NCBI GenBank assembly: GCA_009823505.1
Contig: VZQC01005584.1
Span: 233,188 to 297,187, forward strand
Direction: 5' to 3'
Source: Rhizomys pruinosus
Lineage: Eukaryota; Chordata; Mammalia; Rodentia; Spalacidae
Length of the DNA: 64,000 nucleotides
Made by a program: the position numbers and the translations under genes. Positions 50,743 through 62,134 of this stretch are shown piece by piece. The notes under the pieces were generated by a model, which saw nothing but the letters and a program-made list of their open reading frames with translations, ran no database searches and was not told the DNA's origin. Within the stretch, counting starts at the first letter, position 1; each line of letters starts with the position of its first letter.

Positions 50743-51108
50743 TTAATTTTTTTCATAATGTATGTTTGAGCGTTCTAGTTTTTCCATGCTATCTTCCAGG
50801 TTTGATATTCTATTTTCTGCTTCATTCAATCTGTTTCCGAGGCTTTCTTCCATCCTTTCCTTTTGATTAGATGAGTGTCCTTTTCCCTTTTTCATTTTGG
50901 CCTGTGATTTCTTTAGTATTTCCACTTCCTTTTGGAGCTTGTCATTTTCTTCTTGTAGCTCCTTGCTTTGCTGGTTGGTTTCCTTTTTCATTTCACCATG
51001 GGATCTTTTTAGTGTTTCTATTTCCTTTTGGAGTTTGTCATTCTTTCCCTCTAGCTCCTTTTGGAGTTTGTCATTCTCCCTCTCTAGTTCCTTTCCTGAG
51101 TTTTTCAT
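50743..51108 (-). pseudogene. L1 ORF1 N-terminal coiled-coil fragment
   Basis: A 121-codon open frame rich in Glu, Lys, Leu and Asn with repeated 'ELEGKNDKLQKEIETLKRS' heptad-like units (residues 5-70), then 'ESLGNRLNEAENRISNLEDS' typical of the end of the L1 ORF1p coiled coil. ORF1p is the RNA-binding chaperone that trimerises through this segment. The remaining ORF1 sequence to ~50100 is disrupted. Confidence 0.88.
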
Positions 51109-51820
51109 GTGCTCTCTTTAGTTCTCTGATTTGTTCTTATATTCTTTGATTTCTTTGATTATGGCTATGATTGTTCTTCTAAGATCCATGTCTTGGGTTC
51201 TTTCCAGAGAGATCTCATTGTAGGGATCTTCTATAAGACTGGTAGAGTCTGGTGGGGATTTATTATGTGCTTTTCCCCTGTTTTATCTTTGTGTTTTTGG
51301 CATGTGGGTTTGTTTTATTGTTTGTATTCTGGTGAGAGTCTCAAACGTCTCTTGGCTGTGTTGAAGGCTTACTCTGCTTGTTTCCGACAGTGTGCTCATT
51401 GTCTTCTCCTTGGTTTATGGAGGGCTGCTTGTGCTAGGTTTCCAGTTTTCACTTTTGGAGATATACTGGGAGGTTCAGCTGGCTCTCCCTTTTCTGGTCT
51501 GGAGGATCTCCAGGAATCTAGAGATAACAATCATGTCAGTTCCCTGCTGAGCATGCATGGGCCTTGTGCTTGGATGTCTTGATAGTTCTCAATGGGATAC
51601 CCTCACTATAGCTCAAGGGGGGAGTGGGAGCAGGTTGTCAGTGTCCTCTGGACCTGGTGGGTGTCTAGATGTCTGGATGACTCCACTGTGCATGCTGGGC
51701 CAGGTGTGGCTGGCTGGAAGGTAACAGACCATGCCCAGGGCTGTAATGAGCCCACCTGGTGTTATGCTCACTTATTTTCCAGGTGCCATGCTGTCTCCTC
51801 TCCCTGGCTTGGTGATTCTT

Positions 51821-52790
51821 ATGGATGCTAAATCCCTGCCTGGAGTCCCTGAGAGCTCATTTGTGTTTTGCTATTGTGTTTGGTGGTTTGGGTTTTGGTT
51901 CACATATGCAACTACCTTGTGTTTTACTGACAACACTTTTTCCTTCTCTTCATCTACCACCTCTGGCTCTTACAATCTTTCCAAACCCTCCCTGATCATT
52001 GAGAGGAGAGGGTACAATATACTTGTTCCATTTAGCCTGGTAGCTGGCCAGACTTTAAGAGAAAAGCTTTGCTTGTCTCATGATTTCAGGGAACATCAGC
52101 CCATTGTGACAAGAAAGGCACAGCAGTTCACATATTGGTGGACACAGAAGTGAGCACTCAGTCCAGAATCAGAGACAGATATCACCTTCTGGGCTGGTCT
52201 GCAGTGACCCACTTCTGCCATCCTCACCACATAACCCAGAGCTTCCACCAACTCTGAGAAGGGAACCACCAGCTGGGAGCCAAGTGTGCACACACGGGCC
52301 TGTGGGGACGCTTCACACCACATCCATGCCAACATATCCTCCTCCTAGTCTTCTTAAGCTCATGGCTGGCTTATGAAGCCAAATGCATCCAGTCCAACAT
52401 TAATAGTCTCCTTAAGGATCTTATATTGCTCAAAATTCAAGTCTAAAGCCTCCTAGGAGACTCTGGGTAAACTCTTAGTTGGGAGTCCCCTATAATATCA
52501 ACAGCAAGCTTCTAATATGCAAGAGTAGATGCCCCTGTTCCCAAGGACAGTAAGAAAAGACTGGACTAACACAATACCCAAATACAGAGCTATGGGGATT
52601 GTTCTTGCCCCACGTGTGCCGATGACCTTAGTCAGCCCTGTTGCTATGGCCTACCATTTCCAGCACTCATGACCTTTCTTTTAAGCTGACTCTATTTGGT
52701 AATTGTTTATCCTCAGCAAACATTCCAAGTTCCTGGCCTCTCCAACATTCTCTGGCCTCCATTACAACTTAATCTTCATTGTCTAATATT
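51821..52790 (+). other. Sequence downstream of L1 with a dispersed repeat
   Basis: 52020-52340 shares its arrangement ('gcttgtctcatgatttcagg..', 'aacccagagcttccaccaactctga') with the unassigned repeat at 38203-38535; the rest shows nothing I recognise. Confidence 0.45.
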
Positions 52791-52797
52791 GTCATAG

Positions 52798-53022
52798 TGG
52801 GGCTGAAAAGATGACTCATCAGTGAAGAGCCCTGACTGCTCTTGCAGAGGAACCAGGTTTGGTTGCCAGCACCCACATGGCAGCTAACAACTGTCTGTGG
52901 CTCCAGGTTCAGGGAATCTGATGCCCTCTTCTGTCCTCTGCATGCATTGCACAGCATGATTGCATTTACACACATGCAAGCAAAACATTCATACACATAA
53001 AATAAAGTTTAAGAAACCAAAA
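52798..53022 (+). mobile_element. B2/B3 SINE
   Basis: 'ggggctgaaaagatgactcatcag..gcagaggaaccaggtttggttgccagcaccc', A-rich tail with AATAAA. Confidence 0.88.
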
Positions 53023-53047
53023 TAAAAGGCTAAAGTCCCATATTTAA

Positions 53048-53186
53048 AGCCAGGCTTGGTGGTCCATGATTTAATCCCAAAACTTGACAGGCAGATATCT
53101 GTGTGATTAAGGCCAGCTTGGTCTACATGGTGAATTCCAGGCCAGCTGAGTCTATAGGGAGACCTTTTCTTATAAACAAAACAACT
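53048..53186 (+). mobile_element. B1 SINE
   Basis: 'agccaggcttggtggtccatgatttaatccc..ctatagggagacc', diverged, followed by AAAC-rich tail. Confidence 0.85.
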
Positions 53187-54073
53187 AAAAATTAAAAAAT
53201 CCAAGATTATCACAGTGTCCTCTAAGTGCCCCTGTGTAGAAAATCTGACTCTGTCAGACATGGGCTGTCCACACAGGCTTTCTCAGGAACCTTGGTACAA
53301 GTCTGTATGACTCTGTCACTCTTCTACACAATTTCCTAACTAGCATTGTGTTGATAAAACCAAGTTATGCTACCAGCTTGTGACCTAGACTGGCCCTGCA
53401 GGACAACTAATCATGTTGTCTGCTAATGTTCATGTAAAAGAATCTAGAAAAGGCCTTTTGCCTACATGGTCTGTTTGAGCAGAGTACACTTAGAGCAGCT
53501 CTGTATGTTCAGACACTCTGCTTTTAAATGATGCATTTTGATTTCTGGAGCATTCTATGGGCTAGTCTTGTTCAGAGTGACTAACCACCCAATTGTCAAT
53601 GTGCAAAGTGCTCAGCTTCTCTTGAATGGTTTTAATTAATACCCTTAGCAATTATAGCTACATTGTCTCTCATGCTGTAAAACTCTTCTTAATTAATAGT
53701 CTCTTCCTTTCCAAACTGCACATTTTATCTTTCTACTCTGCTTTTTGATCTGAAGTCTAAATATCATGCCGACTAGAAGCAGCTAATGACAGTTATGCCA
53801 CAGCCTGAGCAGGATGCTGTCTTGAAATTTCTTCCACCAAATACATCATTCATTTTCTTTTGAAACCAGTCTCACTTGAAATTTTAGCACAGAGTGAAAT
53901 GTTGCCGGAGTCTTTTCCAGAATAGAACATCCATAGCATGCATGCGTGGTCCCTTATTCAGTTCCCAGTAAAGCCCTTACTCACCTCCAAAGCCTCACTG
54001 ACAGAGTTTTTCTGTAGTCCACATGTACTGGTATTCTGCTCTTTGGCAATCTCAAAATACATTAAGAATTCTT

Positions 54074-54287
54074 TTAATTTATTAATTTTATTTTATGAGT
54101 ATGAGTGTATTGCCTACATGTATGTTAGTATACCATGTTGTGCAATGCCTGTGAAGTCAGAAGAAGGAGTCAGATTCCCCTAGAACTTGGCAGTTGTTAA
54201 CCACCATGTGGGCACTGGGAATTGAACCCAGGTCCTCTGTAAGAGCAGTCAGTACTCCTAACTGCCAAGCCCTCTCTCCAGCCCAAG
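54074..54287 (-). mobile_element. B2/B3 SINE with target duplication
   Basis: Flanked by CATTAAGAATTCTT (54060-54073) and CATTAAGTATTCTT (54288-54301). Confidence 0.9.
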
Positions 54288-54385
54288 CATTAAGTATTCT
54301 TATGTTTCTCTAGCCCACGGCTCTAAAGTCCTCCAATTTTCTCCTGAAATTGTAGAAATCTCATTGCCAGTGATCACATTTCTCC

Positions 54386-54640
54386 AGTACTGGGTGTGTC
54401 TGTAAGTTGCTTTTCTCAATTCTATGACAAAATACCTGAAAGAAACAACTTATGGAAAGAATGGTTTACTTTGGCTCACAGTTCAGGGCCTCTCAGTCTA
54501 TCATGATACGATCCAATGGCAGCCAGAGCTTCTGTTTGGCTTGTGCACATTTGGTTGAATCAGGAAGTGGGAAGCTTCCACCAAAACAAACAAACAAACA
54601 AACAAACAAACCAAATCAACTTCTATACGTGCTCCATGTC
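54386..54640 (+). mobile_element. Interspersed repeat, family not assigned
   Basis: 'gttgcttttctcaattctatgacaaaatacctg..aacttatggaaagaatggtttactttggctcacagttc'; same family as 38203-38535. Contains (CAAA)n at 54586-54611. Confidence 0.6.
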
Positions 54641-54913
54641 CACTTCTGTGAGTTAAATTACGTGTCCCTATGTTTCTAAGATCTCTGGAAAAAGCACTGC
54701 CATCTGACCAAGGTGCAAACACATGAATCTGTGAGAGCCACTTTAGACTTCTGCCATTACTAAGGCAGCACCTGGCTTATAATAAGTACCTTCTGGGCCT
54801 TAATATTACTGGTCTTACTCCTGGGCATATCCTATCTAAATGAGCAAGAGTTCTAGAATGGTTTGTTACTTTTATGTAACAGTAGCTTTAACTCATGATT
54901 TGAAGGAGGCAGG

Positions 54914-55217
54914 TGTTATGGTTTGAATAAGAAATGTTTCCAAGCTCATGAACTAAATACTTGATCCCAATTGATGCTAATATTTTGAATGATTAGGACA
55001 ACTTGGGGAGGTAGGCCTAGTGTCAGTGGAGAGAGCTTCAAAGATCTAGCCAGGATTCCACTTCATCATTGCTTCCTGATTACTGGTTAACTACAGTATG
55101 AACAATCTCCATCACACACTGACCACCAGGCCTTACCCACCAGGATGGAATGATGGGTAAACATGAACCAAAATAAAACTTGCCTCCTTGAAGTTGTACT
55201 ATTATTTTCAGGGTACA
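54914..55217 (+). mobile_element. MaLR-type solo LTR
   Basis: Begins 'tgttatggtttgaataagaaatg' and ends in 'aaaataaaacttgcctcc..attttcagggtaca', the head and tail of mammalian-apparent LTR (ORR1/MLT1 class) elements. An AATAAA at ~55173 is the LTR's own poly(A) signal. No clear target duplication. Confidence 0.75.
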
Positions 55218-55399
55218 AGAAGAATCATGTGTGAGAGTAATGTTGAAGGGATAGAGGGAAGCCAAGACTGGAGTTGAGAAGCAGCATCTGTGTAACACCA
55301 GGACTAAGAAAATCCAGGGAAGAAAGACAGAATTAGAAGAATATCAAAAAGCAGACATCAGAGGACAACTGTAAAATGGAGAGACATAGAGAGGTGAGC

Positions 55400-56400
55400 A
55401 GTGAGAAAAACTAGCTAGGCACTCCCCCAGGGTGGGACACAGGAAGACTATGCCAAAAGTAAGCTAGCAATATTGGCTTAAAATGTGAAAGAAGATGAAT
55501 CCTTATGGACTTCTGATGGGAGTGGAAACTACCATAGCTTCTCCTAAAATCACTATGGAGCTTCCTCATGAAACTAAAATATAGCTACTGTATGACTGTA
55601 TTAGGCAGGGTTCTCTAAAGAAACAGAAGCAACAGGATGAATATATAGCTATATACAATTTATTGATTTGCTCACATGACAGAGTTCAAGGAGTCCAACA
55701 GTAGCTGCACCACACTGGAGAGGCTGAGAATCCAGGGAACTGCTCAGTCCGAAAGTCTGTATGTCTCAGTGGTCCCAATCTGGTGCTGAAGGCCTGATGG
55801 ATTCCAGGAGATGTGCCAGTCTCAGTACATGCTGGGATCCGTAGGGTTGATCACAGCAGCAAGACAAACTCACCAGTGAGAGAGAGGCAAGCCGCAGGAA
55901 AAAAGGGACCAGATCCCTCTGGCATGGCTTTTAATACTGCCTGCCAGCAGAAGGTAATGTCCACATTTGGGGTGGGCCATCCGGGTTGAGGTAGTCCAAT
56001 CCGAAGATCCTTTTTCTCTTATTTGTTCCTTAGTCCAGTCAACTTGACACCCAGGATTAACCATCACAATGACCCAGCCATACCACTAATGGATGGATAA
56101 AAAGTGGCATGTATTCACAATGGAGTTTTACTCAGATGTAAAGGATGTATCATTTATAGGAAAATTGATGGAACTGAAGAACACCATATTAATATAATAA
56201 TATGCTGTATTTATATGTGCATGAATGATAATATATTCAATGTTGTATGTTACATACACATAAAAACATATACATGTTCCATGAAGGCACAGGATGAATA
56301 GTTTGGACTAGGAGGGTCAAGGGCAGTGGGGAAGGAGGTTCAAGGATAAATAGGTGCAAGGAATTGTGGCATACATGCGTGAAACTGTCATAAAAACACA
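55400..56400 (+). mobile_element. Old L1 3' part split by a solo LTR
   Basis: 55495-55596 ('ggagcttcctcatgaaactaaaatatagctactgtatgac') continues at 56074 ('ccagccataccac..tggatggat'), as in rodent L1 ORF2/3' sequence. 56100-56200 translates in broken frame as the WHVFTMEFYSDVKDV region. Boundaries are approximate. Confidence 0.65.
55597..56068 (-). mobile_element. Solo LTR, ERVL/MLT2-like
   Basis: A 472-bp unit starting TGTATTAGGCAGGGTTCTCT and ending CCATCACA (TG...CA), flanked by ATGAC at 55592-55596 and 56069-56073. Removing it rejoins an L1 sequence. On the minus strand it begins 'tgtgatggttaatcctgggt' and ends near 'agaaccctgcctaataca', the layout I know from ERVL LTRs. No internal retroviral genes are present. 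Confidence 0.8.
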
Positions 56401-57470
56401 TAAAAATTAGTAAGCGTGGCCTCCCACGCCAGCAGCTGGACATACTGCATCCCCTCCCTGGCAGGCCAGGGCCCCGCGGTGGACACAAGTAGGAGGTGTT
56501 TGCAATTATCTCACTGTGCCAGGCCCCAGTCCACCTCTCTTCCCAGGAGCAGGTCTGTAGGCAGCCACTGTTCCACACAACCAAGTTGACCAGCCTTCAT
56601 CATGGCGCAGGTGACAAAAGGCACAGGGAAGAAAGGATTGGTGATTAAGAAAGAAGACTGAGGAGCCAACCAGAACCTTGATCATGGAAAACAACAACAA
56701 AAACAATCTGCAACTCACCTGTCACCTGAAGAGAAAACAAAAGGTGATTTCCTCCAATATTAATGACCCTCAAGAGAGAAATTCAAGCCAGGAGCTAACT
56801 GTTGCTGTTGTTTGCTGCATAAAAGTCAAAATGCTCTATCTTGAACACAAGTTCAAGTTGTAGACAGAGCAATGGATACAGGAACATAATGGGAGCCACT
56901 CTCACTGAAATAGCGACTCCTTCCCACGAGCCTGAACAGCGTGAACCTGAAGCTTCCGTCCTTTCCCATACATTTGGAACTGTGTTCGCATCCTGTGACC
57001 CTCAAACTATATACGGATGTGTAGGAAGCTTGCTTTTTATGCCAAACAGGGACCACGGTGTCCCTGCTAAGGGGGATGGGGACACAGTGTCCGCTTTGAG
57101 GACACTGTGGGGAGCTGGCATCTCAGTGCGGAGACCAGCCAGCTACTTCCTGTATCCTGGCCTGGTTGATACTTTCAACACAGGCCCTTAGCCTAGACCT
57201 ACAAGACATGTGTTCCACTTTTGGCCATGGCTTCTCACCTGCCCAGAGCCTGACCAGGAATTTCAGGCTGATAGCTGATCGCCTCCCTTCAGCCAATACC
57301 CACTCACAACACCAACTACTCATATCGGTTATCTGCAAAGGACTCTCTTCCTAATCAACTAGCCACCCGAATGAAATGCAGGCCTACCTTAGCCTGTATG
57401 CATGCAATAATTAATAAAAATAATGGCCGGGAATTCTTTGATGTTACTATGAAATTCAAATTTACTCCTT
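56400..57470 (+). other. Unassigned block, relatively GC-rich
   Basis: Between an L1 3' end and a composite insertion. Contains a tract near 56400-56680 with an ATG context (atcatggcgcaggtg) opening a frame of about 20 codons to a stop, and a second tract at 56880-57360 with LTR-like CCTGG-rich composition. I recognise neither; no gene is claimed. Confidence 0.4.
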
Positions 57471-57484
57471 GCCACAGTCTGCTT

Positions 57485-57487
<3 letters not shown>

Positions 57488-57515
<28 letters not shown>

Positions 57516-58009
57516 TTTTAAATTTAATTTTTATTGATGGTTTGTGCATTTCGTACATCATTTTCCAATTCAGATCAGGCATATTTCCCTTTCCCTTCCC
57601 CCCCACCCCCACCCCATCCCAGATCATGTATTCTGCCATAACTGTCCTGCATCTTTCAGGTTTTTTTTTTCATTTTTTAGCTATAAGTGATAATCCATGA
57701 GTATAAGCATCCTTCGTGCAAAACCAATCTACAGACTGTTGTGCCCAAACCCCCACAGTCCCACCATTCAGTGGGGGGTGACAGGTTGTTTGTTCAATCA
57801 AGTTGATCAAATGAGTGTCCAGACTACATCGCTGTAGTTTCACCATTCACCCCAATCGCAGCCTTTACATTCTACCACGCCCCCTCTTCCGCAGATTGTT
57901 CCCTAGGCTTAGAAAAGGGGCACAGGTGGATGAGAAGTAAAACTGTCCTCTCTCTCTGGAGCTGTTGACTTGTATTCTGGTCAATTCTGGCTGTTTCCTT
58001 TCATGAGCT
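57488..58009 (-). mobile_element. Composite retroinsertion with L1 3' end and perfect TSD
   Basis: Flanked by ACAGTCTGCTTTTAT at 57473-57487 and 58010-58024 (15 of 15). The left part is a (TTTA)n tail and an L1 3' end read on the minus strand ('tttttattgatggtttgtgcatttcgtacatc', compare 25290 and 46265). The right part, 57690-58009, does not match the other L1s here and may be another L1 subfamily's 3' UTR, a 5' inversion or co-mobilised sequence. Confidence 0.75.
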
Positions 58010-58199
58010 GACAGTCTGCTTTTATAAACTAAATGACATCAGTTCCCAGAGCCAATCATAGGCCCCCCCCAATTCCACACCACTGCACACCTTGCCCCAC
58101 CCAGCATCGCACACCTAGGCCATGCTGCTTGTTCCTCCTTGGGGCGGGGTTAGACCCTCAGCCATGAGGTGCCCTGAGGCATGGTACATGGATGTTTTC

Positions 58200-58680
58200 A
58201 TGATCCCTCACCACCCCATCAACCCGGAACTAAGGCTGTCTCCCAGGAGCCTGTAGCTGCGTTCCCCTCTCGTGAGCTGGAGCTGCACCTACTGCTCATG
58301 AACTAGTTTCCGGCTCACCCACCCTTAGAAACTCTACCTGAGGTCCTCTCCCAGGATCCTGAAACAGGGGCCCTTCCAAGAACTGGAGCTGCAGTACTTC
58401 CCTGGGAATCCTTAGCAGTGATCCTCTCCAGTAACCTGGAGCTGTGGTCTCCTCCCATGAGCCAGAGTTCTGGTCCCCTCCAGTGAGCTATCAGTGTGGT
58501 CACAGAGCTGCACTATCCTTATAATAGCCAGATCTGAGGTCTCCTCCCAAGAACAGGAGCTGTAATTCCCTCCTGTGTGCTGGGGCAGTACTCTCCTCTG
58601 GCCAGTTTGGAGCTGTGGTCTCCTCCTGTGAGCTGTAGCTATGGTGTCCCCAAAGGAACCTGAAGCTTTAGACCATTATC
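58200..58680 (+). repeat. Degenerate ~26-32-bp repeat, GAGCTG..GGTCTCCTCCC
   Basis: Repeated variants of 'ctcctcccatgagc.agagctgtggt' fill about 480 bp, with irregular spacing and many substitutions. Looks like an old minisatellite or part of a larger transposon; family not recognised. Confidence 0.6.
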
Positions 58681-61630
58681 TTGAACCAAGTCTCTACATT
58701 CCTCTGGGGTGAACTGATATGGTGGACTTCCTGATGTTGGGCAGCGATTTCAGTCTTCTCAGAGTGACTACATTCCCCACAGGCCCCTCTCTGAGGTTCC
58801 AGGTTGTGGCTGTGTCCCACAACAGAGGGCTGTGCCTCTCATGCTGCGGACCAGGGAAGTCTCTGTTTTCTGTAGATTCTATTCTTGGAGGGATGGTTGT
58901 TTGGAATGGACGGTGCCCCCAACCCCCAAGGGACAACTCTTGTCCTCACTCCACACGTGGTCCTGGGCATCCAGGCCTTGATGGTCCACTTCTTCCATTA
59001 CCAGGGACCAGGATATTTTCCGTTATTTTTCTACTGCTCTTCTACAGCCCCAGTATGCCTTCGTCTGTGTCCTAAGTGAACTTCTAGAGAGAAAAATTAT
59101 AGTGTGGGAAGTAAAAAAAAGAAATAGAAAGGACTGTAATAACTAAACTGGCATGAGTCTCAAAGTAAAAATACATAATTAGAATTTAGACTAGAAATTG
59201 GAAATGCCATATATCTACTATAATTTTTAAACATGGTTTATTGACAAAACAATAATGGAAAGTTTGTCACTGTTCCTTTAATGTGAGCTCTTCCACTTAC
59301 TCCATTTCCAAATTCACCACCCATATAGTCTTTCAACGTAATCATGTTACTTCTTAAAGAAAGAATGCTAATAAAACATTTTTAAATTATTAAAATAAGA
59401 AAGTATTAAAGTAGAAATGGCCCCTGTGCGTGTGTGTGTGTGTGTTTTCAGAGAGTCTATTTATTTAAACAAGTTTTACTGAATATGCTTTAAATCAAAC
59501 AATAACATTAAAACCATATACACATAGTTGTCATTTATACTAATCATGAGAAGTCTTTATTTTTATGCAGAAAGGACAATGTTAAAAATTTAAAAATTTT
59601 GAGAGGTAGGCAGTCAGGTTTAGAAATAATAACTATCATTACATAATCTCTTTCAATTGAATAGAACTTGCATGTTCATCATCTTATTTAATTTTTATGA
59701 AGTTGCTGGAGGTAAGCTTCATTAGACTTAATTTATGAAAAAGAACACTGATGGCCTAAGTCATCCAATCATGGCAAGACTAAATAACAAGACAGCGGGA
59801 CAGTGGACATTGGAGCCTAGACTTCTTGCCTCAAAATTAACTGTCCTTTCAGCTTATTTAACCATTCCCTTAACTAGAGAAAATAAGTGAATATTTGATG
59901 ATTCTCGATGGTGATGACAGGATGATTCTTGCCATCAGGTCTAATTTAGTAATCTCTCTAGCTAGCCTCCTACCCCTAATGGGAAACAGTATTTGCTCAG
60001 TAATTGGGGTTTTGTTTAAAAGCCTAAAATACCCCATCTATCTTAAGAAGGTTCTACTCTAGAAGATAAATGCTTATCTAAACTGGTTGCTGTGAGTTAT
60101 TCTATGATATACAATGTGTAACAAGAAGAGTGTACTAAATCTACATGGAAAGGAAGGGAGGGCAAGGAAGGTTGGTAATGGAAAATCATTTTAGAAAGTG
60201 GGAGAACAAGATGGATGTTGTCTTGAGACGCCCAGGAAGGGATGCCATGACATTGGCAACAGATTTAGTTTTGGTCTACTGACTGAGTTAGTGCTGTCCA
60301 GGCAGATGAAGACATTTCTATTGAAAAGACTCATGCTTGTTAAACACCCTCATCCCAACCATGGAGAACAGGTAGGGCCAGGACGGAGTGAAGTAGACAG
60401 TGATTATTCCCAGAGACTGCCTGGAACCTAGTCTGATGTCATCAATTTTCCTACACAATTTTTTACACGTAATTCTGCAAATGAAATTTATTTAATGTTG
60501 TATCTTATTCCACATATTTTTCCAGTTGTTACAAACTACCAACATCCCTCTCCCACTTAACTATAAGATCATTAGAAAGAACTCTCCAGCTTTGAGTAGA
60601 CTGGAAATGAAATCAGAATGTCTCCTTAGCCCATTCAGTGTTCCAGCGGGAGATTCTAAAATGAAGTCTGACAAAGATTCATCCTTTTAAATCAAACTCT
60701 CTTCTTGACGTTGTCTCTCTAATAACCCCGGGGAAATCTGTAAAGCGGTGCTTAAACATCTCTGGAAAGAAACACATTTTCCAATTGTGATAATTTACAG
60801 AAAAGGAAGAAAGTTTGTGTGGTTTTCAGATCCAACACAGGAAGAACAGAACATCGAGTGCTATTCAGAACCAGAGACAAGAACCTGAAATCTCTCCTCA
60901 GTGAATAAAGTTATTTGGAGAACCATTTATTTACCAAAAATGTGCAGGTTGCTATGATACAAATTTACAACAGGCACACAACCACTCAAAAGTTTCTGCT
61001 CCCTGAAAGGTAGCCTTACACAATGGACAGAGTGGTATTTTGGGTCCCCAAGCCAGAACATCCATGCCCTTTGGAGCAGAGTGAGATGGAGACATGTTTG
61101 TTTCACCCACATCAAGAACAGAAAGTTTAAGGGTGGATCATTGCAGAAAACTGGCTGAGAAATCCTCAGGTTCATGCATTACTTCTTGATGATGGTAATG
61201 ATAGTGATGATTATTATTACTGGCCATCAAAAAAGCACTCATATCCAAATACACTTATATTTGTTAAGTTTAAGGACAGACCCTCTTTTGATCAATTATC
61301 TTGAAAAATGCATTTTTCTTGTTCTGGATTACCAGTTTGTATATTTTTCCTCAAATGACTTTAACAAATCACTTATGATGAAAAGTTGCTGAGTTAGGAC
61401 TGTTGGGTGAGGTGGGTGAGAAAAGAGAAGAACAAGAATGAGAAAAATTCATACTCAGTGAAGTATGTAAACCATTCATAATAACTACAACTAAAACCAA
61501 GAGGTTGATATTTCATGAGGACAGTGTACCCTAAAATAGACAGACATGGACCTACAGCTCACCCACTAAAGGTGCTTGGCATACAAACACCACCCGAGTT
61601 CTATCTCTAGAACACACATAAAGAAGCTGA
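58681..61630 (+). other. Intergenic, nothing recognised
   Basis: 58700-59080 is moderately GC-rich and unassigned; 59080-61630 is AT-rich with a short (GT)n at ~59427. No gene or repeat that I can support. Confidence 0.5.
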
Positions 61631-61639
61631 AGTCATGGA

Positions 61640-61836
61640 CACTGGCTCAGCAGTTAAGAGCACTGGAGCTCAGTTCCCAGCACCCACTTGCCAGATAACA
61701 ATGGTCTGTGACTCCAATTTCAGGGGATCTGACATCCTATCTGGCCTCTGCAGACAATGCACACACAGGTTCACTTACATGCATACATACACGTATACAT
61801 ACATACATACATACATACATACATACATACATACAT
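61640..61836 (+). mobile_element. B2/B3 SINE ending in (CATA)n
   Basis: 'tggctcagcagttaagagcactgg', 'gctcagttcccagcaccc', then (CATA)n to 61836. Confidence 0.85.
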
Positions 61837-61860
61837 AAACTAAAAATTTGAAAAAGAAAA

Positions 61861-62010
61861 AAGCTGGATGTAGTGGCAAGCACATGTGATCCCAGCACTC
61901 CTTTGATAAGAAGACACAAGAATCCTCCAGAAGTTCAAGGGACAGCCAGCCTGCTGTATGCAGATAAACAGCAACAGAGAGAGTCCCCCTCCACAGGATG
62001 GGCAGAGAGA
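61861..62010 (+). mobile_element. Old B1-like SINE
   Basis: 'agctggatgtagtggcaagcacatgtgatcccagcactcc' followed by a degenerate body. Confidence 0.65.
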
Positions 62011-62134
62011 GCCAGCTCTTGAGTGCTGACCTCTGACTTCCACATGTGCTCTCAGCAAACTCAAATGTCAACAATAGCACACACACATTATATACACATA
62101 TAAACATATAACTGTAATAATGTTTGAAAAAATG

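Larger units (their letters stand above)
46255..51804 (-). mobile_element. Near full-length L1 retrotransposon, internally deleted, with nested SINEs
   Basis: Reading leftward: 5' UTR ~51804-51170, ORF1 coiled-coil region from ~51108, ORF2 start near 50085, ORF2 C-terminus ending near 46841, then a 3' UTR with an internal (TG)n(TA)n and a T-rich 3' end at ~46255. Flanks carry TGGCTTGGTCATTCTT (46239-46254) and TGGCTTGGTGATTCTT (51805-51820), a 15/16 target-site duplication, so both ends are defined. ORF2 shows the endonuclease region and the Cys-rich C-terminus ([20 protein letters not shown]). Between a reverse-transcriptase segment reading [13 protein letters not shown] (~47915-47960) and a thumb/C-terminal segment (~47640-47900) the central part of the domain with the FADD site is absent. 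Multiple stops and frameshifts; not mobile by itself. Confidence 0.9.

Noticed and set aside
50743..51108. Coiled-coil minus-strand ORF as a host gene
   Set aside because: Position and sequence fit L1 ORF1; it lies between an L1 5' UTR and ORF2.
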